Assembly (NCBI GenBank): GCA_903813345.2
Contig: CAIIXF020000013.1
Span: forward strand, 508,234-549,233
Source of the DNA: Owenia fusiformis
Taxonomy: Eukaryota > Annelida > Polychaeta > Sabellida > Oweniidae
Direction: 5' to 3'
Length of the DNA: 41,000 nt
Position 1 is the stretch's first letter. Every line of letters starts with the position of its first letter. The position numbers and the translations under genes were made by a program. Below the pieces are notes generated by a model. The model was not told where the DNA came from. It saw nothing but the letters and a program-made list of their open reading frames with translations, and did not search any database. Below are positions 22,575 through 32,900 of the stretch, one piece after another.

Positions 22575-23429
22575 AGAGAGATTTCGCACATAAGTGAAAG
22601 TACAACTTATACGTATACATATAGTTTAAAGGGTCATGTCGAGCTATTATATTTACTTAAATCAATTTTAAATTGTACTTAATGGAACATAACTATTCCC
22701 GATATAGAAAAGCTCCATCAACCAGAGACTGTGAATGCACAGTCATCTGCACGTGTAGATTATGCACATTTTAATTAAATGCTTGCTTCCGTGTCTTAGT
22801 AGTTGTTGTGTATTATAAACACGATCCTTTAAAGTGAGTCAGGATCCTTTAAAGTGAGTCATTACATAAACAAGTTGAATATTTCAAAGTTTTCATGATC
22901 AGTATAAGTTCAATGAACTTAAAAAATTGTATATACCCGTAGATGATAAACGTATACAGATTGATCTCCGTATAAAGCTTTACCTACATGTGTGTGGAAC
23001 AATTGACCGCAAGCATTTTTTAAAATTAATTGGCTGAGTAGGAACAGTATCCAATCAAATACTTTAACCATCAATTTGAAACACCAATCAAACCAGTAGG
23101 TTCTAGCAATTTCTGGGAACGACCCATTCAGTAACTCAACAAATGACATACAGGGTGTTTCATAACGAGCATCTCCAAAAAGTCAATTTGAGAAGAGATG
23201 GGTCTATATGTATGTACTATATATGAGTCTATTTTATTCTAGACAAACACATTTGGATCAACTAAACATGCTACAATTCAAGAAAGTACAAATGGCATTC
23301 CTTTGACCTTTATTTATTACAGTCCGAGAAGATCTTTCCTGACGAAAAGCCCACATTATGAAACACCTTGTACGTTTTCTTATACATATACGTTATAAGT
23401 TGTATTTTACGTATGTGCGAAATCTCTCT
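22575..23429. mobile_element. MITE with ~55-bp TIRs and ATT target duplication
   Basis: The termini AGAGAGATTTCGCAC and its reverse complement begin imperfect inverted repeats of about 55 bp. ATT flanks both ends (22572-22574, 23430-23432). Removing the element and one ATT restores a continuous 18-bp minisatellite unit with one substitution, which fixes the boundaries. It has no transposase frame and contains a smaller nested MITE at 23149-23372. Superfamily not assigned. Confidence 0.85.
23149..23372. mobile_element. Nested mariner-like MITE, TA-flanked
   Basis: Inverted ends CAGGGTGTTTCATAA and TTATGAAACACCTTG are flanked by TA on each side, as is typical of Tc1/mariner non-autonomous elements. 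It is about 220 bp long, non-coding, and sits inside the 855-bp MITE. Confidence 0.75.
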
Positions 23430-23697
23430 ATTAGTATCACCATTGTTGTCATAAGTATCCCCATTGTTGCCATAAGTATCACCGTTGTTGCCATAAGTAT
23501 CACCATTGTTGTCATAAGTATCACCATTGTTGTCATAAGTATCCCCATTGTTGCCATAAGTATCACCGTTGTTGCCATAAGTATCACCATTGTTGTCATA
23601 AGTATCACCATTGTTCCATAAGTATCACTGTTGTTGTCATAAGTATCCCCATTGTTGCCATAAGTATCACTATTTTTTCATAAGTTGTTACCATAAG
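23430..23697. repeat. 18-bp minisatellite, right part
   Basis: About 14 units with an 18-bp period alternate between CCATTGTTG and CCGTTGTTG variants, with a higher-order period of several units. The block lies about 200 bp beyond the Helitron stop codon, possibly inside the element's 3' non-coding end. Open frames across it on both strands are artefacts of the 18-bp period. Confidence 0.9.
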
Positions 23698-23749
23698 ACT
23701 CTCCAAATAGTTAAGTGGATATAAGTGAATCTACAACTGAATACTTATT

Positions 23750-23998
23750 TAGATAATGTCTACTACACTTGTTATTATTTCACATTCCTTTTAATTATTT
23801 TGATAATTTCATGATAACTGTAATAGATAGGTATGACACTTATGTCTACATTGATTAATGCTATACTTCAAGATAATGTACTTATTTATTCTACGACACT
23901 TGTAATTATTTCACATTCCTTATGATTACTTTGATCATTTCATGATAACTGTAATAGATAGGCATGACACTTATGTCTACATTTATTAATGCTCTACT
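23750..23998 (-). repeat. Tandem duplication of the Helitron C-terminal coding end
   Basis: Two copies with a 131-bp period: 23881-23998 contains the real end of the gene, and 23750-23867 lies just past its stop codon. Read on the minus strand, the outer copy still translates as a slightly diverged version of the last ~29 codons (ALINVDISV...SYHEIIK) and ends in its own stop. It is out of frame with the gene and cannot be read by simple readthrough. Confidence 0.85.
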
Positions 23999-26900
23999 GG
24001 TATAGACATGATCAATACATGTTCCACCTTCTGTAGTTGGTATATCTGTGTCTGATAGTAATAAGTATCCTTTGCGAATCATGAAATCATGAATGTAGTG
24101 TTTCTTTGAGTCCAATAGATTTTCATTAAAATCACCTACGATGAGAATTTTTTCATGCTTTTTGTAAATGTGCTGTAAAATTTTTTCCATTTCTGTAATG
24201 AATTTAGTTTTCTGCATTTTAGGTGACTTATATATAGTTATAATTGCAATATCTTTAACAATAGTTATAGCATTGTCTAATGGTGATGTTATGCTAATTG
24301 TTTGCATAATTCCTAGAATGCTTTTGTTATAAATTGCAATACCACCTTCATGGTGTGATACTTTTCTATTGACTAAATGTGGAGAGTTAAATGTTTCAAT
24401 TTCAAGAATCTCACTTCCTATTTCATCTCTGAGCCATGTTTCCGTGAGACAAATAATGTCACAACAAGTCAAATCAGTGTTGGACTTAACATCTTTCATG
24501 TGAGCAATCAGACCTTGTGTATTGTGATAGATAAGGCTCAAATCATTTTCAGTTGCAATTTCATATTTGGGTAAGTCAAAGTTTGGCATTTCCTCTAGAG
24601 CTTTTGCCATTTTGTCATCACAGTAAATTGATGTTGGGTCATAATCAATAATATAAAGTCCATCGGATGAAGTAACCCTACTGAATGCAACATATGCTTG
24701 GCCACCTGCGAACATATTTTTGCAAGAAATTGCTAGTTGATCGCATGTTTTTCCTTGTAACTTATGTATAGTGCAAGCGTATGATGGAATAAGTGGTATT
24801 TGCTGTCTCATAAACTTGCTATTGACTTCATCATTATATGGTTCGATGCGTATAGATTCAGGATGAATTTCAGACTGATTTTTATATCTGGTTTTAATAC
24901 CTACTTTAGGATTATCAAACTTCACCCATACAGCACTTGGCATATTGTCTGATTCCTTCTTAAACTCAATTGCAGTTACAACACCAAATGCACCATTAGC
25001 AAGTCCATCAGCAATACATAAATTCTTTATAAGAAGAACTTGTGTACCAATACAAATTTGCAATTCAGGAGTGAGTGTATCTGCTCTATGTTGAGGTTCT
25101 TCATCAATTTTTTTCCATTCTTGCCCCTTCAATTTCTTGTAGTCAATTGCTTTTATCTTATGTATTTTAGCATTTGTTGATTTTGCGTGTGAGAGTATTC
25201 TCTTCTTATTATATGCATCAACATGAATGTGCTTTGAATATATTCTCATAACATCTTCTGGAATCGGTTTCTTCATTATTTGTCTTATAAATTCATCATC
25301 TTCAGCTGATATCTTTTCTCCTTTTTTAAGAACTCTAATTCTGTTAAGAAATTCAGCGTATTTCATATCACCCCTTTGTCTCATGATTTGCGTCAGCTCT
25401 ATTTTCTTGAACTTTTCCCAAGGATTATAATTTGTTTCATCAGGTTTAAGTAAACTTTTCTGTTTGACTGGAGGTAACTGATAAAAATCTCCAAATGCTA
25501 ACACGGAAGTATCACCAAAGTCAGGATTGTCACCAGGTTTAATTTGCTGAAGCCTGCCTCGTACTGTATTAAATAGTCTAACGCTAACCATAGATATTTC
25601 ATCAATTATTAGATTTTTCAGAGATTCAAGTCTCATTTTCAAGGGAGCTATCTTAGATTCCTCAAGTTCCTCATATGTTCTAGACAAATATCTTGAAGTT
25701 ATTCTAAATGCTGAATGCAATGTATTACCATTAATTTGGAAGGCGCTTGTGCCTGTTGGGCTAGTTAAAAGTACACTCAGATCATCTGGATTCTTTAAAA
25801 GGCTTCGCAGTAAATGTGTAGCAATGTAATGAATGCATTTTATTAAGTGTGATTTACCAGTTCCAGCTTTGCCACAAATATGTACAAATAATGGTTTTAT
25901 TTTATTGCCCCATGACAGTTCTAAGCATTGTTTTCTTATCAAGTAAAATATCTGTTTTTGTTTTGTGTTCATAGATCTTATCATTTCCATGGCTTCATTT
26001 GTCGGTATTGTATCTGTTTGTAATTCAACTAGACAATTCACCTTTCCCTTTTCCTGGTCTTTGGTTTTAAAATCAATGTCAGGCATATCAGTTTCATCAA
26101 TGTCATCAGATATTGATTCTATATTTTCAGAAATACACTCTTGTCTTTCTAATTCTTGTTCTGGAGCTAAATTAGCCCATGCATTCTCATATGAATCTCC
26201 ATCAGATAATTTGTCTTGTGCAGCATCTAATTCATCACCAGTAACATCATAAATTCTTTTATATTTTGCTACAATTTCAGAAACTTTGAGTAACTGACCT
26301 CCATGTTTAATTTTTCCACATTTAAAATATCCTTCAAATGTTTCATATTCAACAGGTTGTAATTCTTTATCACTCCTGTGTGGTATGAAGAGTTGAAGCA
26401 TACTATGATAATATTCATTAGGATTGGTGTCCTTTGAGAACTTTGGGTAGCGTATAATACCTGGTGGACTTTTTGATCGCTTTTGTATAAATCCTAAACC
26501 AAAGTCTAGTTTTATTCTTTTCGATGTTTCCCTTTCATCTTCTACTATCTCTTCATCATTGTTATATATCACAACTCTATATAAGGATGCAAATTCTGCC
26601 AAACATAAATCATTGAATTCAGCATTATTTGGTCTTGCAAAATATCTATCAATGATACTTGTTGCCCATATTCTATCTGGCTTATCATCTTTCTGTTGGC
26701 GAATTACTGAAATGGGTAGTGACATTTTAATAGGATTGTTACCTACTGGAAGGAATACAGTTTGTCTTGAGCATTCTTTAAGATGAAGATTACTTGCTCT
26801 ATACACAGCTTCCTGGGCACTAACTTCTCTATGTTTCATATATCTGAAACCAATCATTTTCATGAGTTTAGAAGCTGAGGCGTTTTGTTCTTTAGCTTCT

Positions 26901-29900
26901 TGTTCTGCATCAATTAGGTTCTGACTCATTTCCCGTTCTTGTTTTGATATATATGATACAATGTATACAACACATGAAAATACATCAAGGACAAATTGTA
27001 TATCCATATTGGCTTCCCATGCTTTTAAAAGGTCTGCATTGTAATTATTTATCCACATGTCTTTTACAGTTCTTTTCAAAAATATAGTTTTTCTTTTACT
27101 TTTTGTCAGAATTCTAATAATATTTTCATACTTTTCCATTGTTAATCCAGGGTGAGCTTTTTCAAATATTTCATTTAATGTCATTTCAGAATAATCTTCA
27201 GCAAGAAAGAATTCCCATAGAGATTTAATGATATCTTCAGCTACTTTTATTGGTATACACTCGGTAGACTCATCAGGAGTTGTGTCATCAATGATAAAGG
27301 TTTTCTCAGATGGAAGTCTTGGGAAGTGAAATCTACAAGTAGTTCTTTTATTTTTCTTGCAACTTTTTGAGTGTTTTTTGCTATGCGTTTGAACTTCTGT
27401 TACTATTTTGCACAAATCTGGATTAGTTGTTTCATCGGGCAATTCACAAGTAACATACTTATCTATGAATTTTTCCACTTCTGAATCTGTTGATTTGCCA
27501 TAAATGGGAGCACCTTCAATCCAAATTAAACAATGTACATGAGGCGACCCTCTCATTTGAAATTCAACTCTATAAAACATGTCTTTCACTTTACCAATAG
27601 GTTGTGCTGGAGATTTAATAACATCATTCATGAACTTTTTCCATCTATTATCAAACATTCTAGTTACAGTGACGGGATTATCCCTAATCAATTCAGCACG
27701 TTCTGTCTTGGATATTTCTTCTGGTAATCGTGGGTCATTGTTTTGATTAAGAATTGTGCTAATAACTTCATTCCATTTCATATCTGCTGATGAAAACGAG
27801 CAAAACCATGTCGGTGGACCAAGTTGCCTAATCATTGCAAATAAATCTTTTTGTACATGTTGCCAGTATGGTGGTGTTCCACGAATTGGTTGTAAATAGT
27901 GATGACCAGCATTTTTACGGCAAAGCATTTCACTTTTTTCTTTGTCAATTATATCCTCAGCTGTAATTGTATCACCACTTTTTGACTTTCCCGTTATCTT
28001 TCTGAGATTGACACTCACTTTGGACAGAATATTCTGGACTTCAGTCAGATATTGAGCATAAAATATATATTGAGTATTTTTAGCAAATCTTAAGTCTGCA
28101 GAGAATAATCTATTGCCAAAATATTTTGTTGCTGACAATTTCTTTTCTCTATTTTCATTATTAGAATTTCTACCATTTGGAAACAAAGTGGGAAATGAAA
28201 GAGCTTCATTATTCTTTTCATCAAGAATACGTATTGGCTTGTTTCCTTCTCCTGGTGCTATGCAGTATATTTTGTCAAGATGTGTATCCAGAATGTGCTG
28301 AGCAATATTATCAGGCTGCAAACAAGTGTCAGATACTATATCTATCATATCATTTCTTGTATCTTCCCCCTTGTTCTCTGTGCTAATTTCTCGTTGACAA
28401 ACATTATATCCAATATCAGTTTGTTTTAATTCAGGTGTCCTTCCATATTGCTTTTGATCTTCTTCACTTAAAATTTCTTGAGGTATTAAATTCACAAAAT
28501 CATCCGTTATATCAATATCTTTGTAGTGTTCATTATTTTGTTTAAGATATGCTAATGCCTTTTTTACTCTTGAAATACTGACTGATTTATATAAGTAATG
28601 CCCTTGATATTCAAGTTTACGTTTTAGTTTGACAGTCAAAAGCTGTTCATCATTCATTGGTCTTGGTAAAGCTTTAATGGTTTCATCAGCATTATTTGAC
28701 ACAGATATAACAGGCCCATTCATACCAAATTGTCCTCCTCTTGGCAACTGAACTACTTTCATGAAAGGTAAACGTAGCGATACCAAATGTTGTTCAAGTA
28801 TATTTAAATCTTTTAGTTCTTGTGGAATTGCTGGTAATGACAAATTATTGGTATTAGCCATTGGTGGAATTTTCCCTTTTTTAAAATGTACATGACAGTT
28901 TTGACATATCCATAATTTACTCATGGGAGACTTACAAAGTGCACAATTTTCTTTGCAGGATATTTCTCTATTATGCAAATACATTTCTGAGACACACTTT
29001 TGTTTATCTTCCTTAGATAGTTTGGGATAGGCATTTCCCTTGTATGTTAGCACTTGGTGTTGAAATAGCAATCTGTGACAAACCACGCAAATATAGTTCA
29101 ATCCATCATTAATTGTTTGTTTAAAGTCCTGAATTACTCTATCAATATTTTCTCGTTGAGTCTTTTTGGTAATGTGTTTTTCTTTGCCTTGGATAATTTT
29201 ACTTTTTTTGAAGGCTTCATCAGTGTCATATTTTTGTTTGCTCTGTTTTTTCACTCTTTGTTGGAAGTCTTGATCAAATTCATATTTTTCTTTACTCTGT
29301 TGCTTCACCTTTTCTTTAAAGTCTTGATCAAATTCATACTTTTCTTTACTCTGTTGCTTCACTTTTTCTTTAAAGTCTTGATCAAATTCATACTTTTCTT
29401 TACTCTGTTGCTTCACTTTTTCTTTAAAGTCTTGATCAAATTCATACTTTTCTTTACTCTGTTGCTTCACTTTTTCTTTAAAGTCTGTATCACATTTGTA
29501 TTTACTTTTACTTAAGTTTACCTTTCTTTGTTTAAAATCTTCATCAATTTCATATCTTTGTTTGCTTTGATGTTTGCTTTGGTTCAGCTTCCTCTGTTTG
29601 AAGTCTTCATCAGTTTGATATATTTTTTTGACTTGGTAAAGCTTCCTTTGTTTGAAGTCTTCATCAATTTGATATCTTTGTTTGTCATGGTTAAGCTTCT
29701 TTTGTTTAAAGTCTTCATCAGTTTCATATCTATGCTTACTAAGATATTTCTTTCTATCTTTGAGTTCAGGTGTAGATGCATATTTCTCTGTATCATGTTT
29801 CAATTTTTTCTGTTTAAAGGTTTCATCAAAAGCATACCTTTTTTTGGTGAGAATATTAGCCTTGTATTTCTTTTGATCTGACTTGGACATTTTTCTCAAT

Positions 29901-32900
29901 CTAGCCATTTCTTTATCTGAGAAAATATCAGTTCGGCAATCTTCTGTACACAGGCTACTGTCAAATATGCTTTCTTTATTATTCACAGTATTTTTGGTAC
30001 AAGGCATCCAAGCTTCATCACATTTTCCAGCACCTAGCTGTCCAGATTTGCATGTTAATTGACAAAGATCAACATATGATTGTTTGATTTCTAGGCTCAT
30101 TGAATCAACAGCATTTTGTTCATTGTCATACAGTGGTTCAATAATTTCAGACTCTTTTCTTTGATGTGCATCAAGATTTTCCAAGTTCAATTTTCTTTTA
30201 CAAGAGTTCCTTTGAGCTGACTTTGAGGACATGTTGAATGGTTCACTACCAGTAAGGTTTTTTACTTCATTTTTTGCAAAGTCATTTCTACACTTCATTT
30301 TGCTAGATATTGTTGATAGTTTAGACTCAGAGTTTTGATCTTGTATTTGCTGAGAACTTCTACATTCTTCAAACTTGATACCATCAACAGAAAACCCATG
30401 CTTAGCATTAGTTCTGTTTATTAAACTATCAGTTAAAGACTCAGCAGTGTTCCATAAGAATAATGACATTCTTTCCAATGAATTTGAAATATGAACTATT
30501 GCATTTCCTAAAACATCAATTCTTCCTTGATCATCTCTACTGTGAGGATCAAATGAGTAATACATGTCTTTTTTCTTCATTACACAAATTGTTGTATTCA
30601 GGAATGTAATAAGGCATGAGTTGTAATCTGTGAGCACTTTTTCAATAGCTTCATGTAGAGTTAATCCGTCATCATCTTCTTCATTGTAATTCCAATATTC
30701 TAAGTAGCCCTGTAGTTGTCTTGATTTGTATATATAAGTTTTGTTGTTAAAACTGATGGTTTCTGGAATGTCAAATATTTCAAGGTAGCCTGTTGGAGTT
30801 GGATTTTGTGCTATAATGCTAGTATACAGAATATTGCCTCGGACTAATACATCTGTGATAAATTCAGCATCAATTTTGTGATTGGTTTCACTTTCAAGCA
30901 TTAGTAAAAATGACATTGAATTTGCAAAACATTGCTTTCCACCACCAATTCCATCAAACATAGAGTTATTTTGAGATATGTTTCCTTGTACGACTTCATC
31001 AAAGATCTGTATTTTTGGTGTATTTTCTTTAACGGGATTTATGTCTGCATTTCCATGAATCACATCTGTCACAACATCATAATGATTTTGACTCGAATGA
31101 TCAAGGTATATACACCTGTTAGTAAACTCTTTTCCAAATACTGCCCATCTTTTTGTGTTTTCAAATGTTAGTATCTGTGTTTTGAATAAATGGCAAGCAG
31201 TGGCTATTTCAATATCAGTTCCCCAAACAGAAAATCTGTTCATATTTTTAGATTTGATATGAATTTCCAACTCTGCTGCAGTTATTCCTCTAGTTTTACA
31301 AATGTATTCTTTACAGCTTTGATCATTTCTGTGACACACTATGCTCTGTCTAATTGCAGTGTGATCATTTTCATCATTTGTTATACAGTATGCAATTGCT
31401 CTAAAGAGACAGTTTCCATCACCTGTGATATGTTTTAAGGATTCATATTTTGGCTTCATAAAGGTAATGTCAACATTGTTATATACAGGATCATTGCTCT
31501 TTGATGTATACTTGAGATGATGGATGTTGCATAGCTTAACTTTCTCAATGTTTTGCAAGGGATTAAAATTTCCAATTGGCCTGCAGAAGGTTTCTTTCAA
31601 AACAGTTACATCATCAGAACTTTCACATGGTTTACTCTTGGATTTATTTTTTGGCTTGTAACCTCCAGTTTGAGATGCTTCATATTTTGTATTTATATCT
31701 CCACATTCTGACTGTGTACATACATTTTCATTAAACAGTTTGTTTCTTTTGCCATTCTTTTGTGGGATCTCATTCTTTTTAGGTTCATTTTTATGGTTTG
31801 CAGTAGAAAATGTTTCATCATGAATCAGTACTGGTGGAACACGTGGAGAATTATCATTAAAAATATCTTCCATTTCTTGCACAATTTTCAGAAAGTATGG
31901 ATCTTCAGTGTCCGACACATTTTCACAGTTTTCAGTTTTATCAATATCTGAGTTGTTACTAAGATATTTGAATCTTTTCAGTTGTTTTCTGTTTGAACAG
32001 TTTTTGATTTCAGTATTCTCTGTGTTTAAGATTTTGAAATCATTCTTTTCAATTGGTGGTACTCTTACAGTGTTGTCAGACAAATACTGTTCCAGATCAG
32101 GTTTAGTGAATACATGCTTCTTAGACTCTGAAGCTATATAGTTATTGTCAGGTAAATGCTTTTCTTGCTTTGAAGTTAAGTTTCTTTTCTTCCTTCCAAG
32201 TTTTCGACTTGAAAATTTCTGAGTGTTCGTAAGAAAATACTGCACACATCTCTTGTTTTTTAAGTGTTGTTCCATTTTGTTTCTAGATGTGTTCATTCTA
32301 ATCACTTTTGACCTTTCTTGTCCTCTTACTTTGTTGCGCCAGTACTTTTCTGATTTTGAAAGGGATCTTAGAATGTTCTTGTTATTAGTAAGTAAACATT
32401 TTACTTCTTGAATAATTCGTTGAGATTTTCCCAGAGTATCAGTGCAGTTTTCTAACAAAGTATCTCTAGTTTCTGTGATAGTTTCAACATTGGGTGACAC
32501 ATTCACTTTTGTAAGTTTTCTCAGTCTCTTCTTTTCAGATTTCACAATAGCGCTTGGTAATAACAGTGTGGCTAATTTAGTCACCAAGGTGTCTTGAATT
32601 TGTTCGGTAAGTACATTGTGATGTTTTGCATTGTTATTAGGGATATCAGAAGTTGTACATGATATAAGAGCAACATTCTTATACAAAGAGTCAGTTGAAC
32701 AAGTAAAAGCAATTTCAGAAAGTCTTGTTTCATTCAAGCACAATGGCATGGGGTTTTCAGACTTTTTACTTTCCCTCATTTTGATGGTTTCACTGTTTTG
32801 TTTAGCAAGTACCACAGATGGTTTGGGAAGTACCTCATTCCCTTTTTGTATCACAGTTAGTTGTTGTTTGCTAAGTAGCACATCAGTTTCTTTTTGTTTG

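Noticed and set aside
22810-22860. Direct repeat GATCCTTTAAAGTGAGTCA
   Set aside because: A simple two-copy ~20-bp duplication inside a MITE; no regulatory context to interpret it.
23358-23621. Ile/Val-repeat frames on both strands
   Set aside because: Created by the 18-bp minisatellite; no initiation context, domain or splice signals.
22505-23697. CRISPR-like array
   Set aside because: Eukaryotic 18-bp minisatellite: units are contiguous with no unique spacers.
29075-29515. 146-codon plus-strand frame rich in Phe/Leu repeats
   Set aside because: It is the antisense of the lysine-rich coding repeat array in the Helitron gene; the hydrophobic repeats are complement artefacts.
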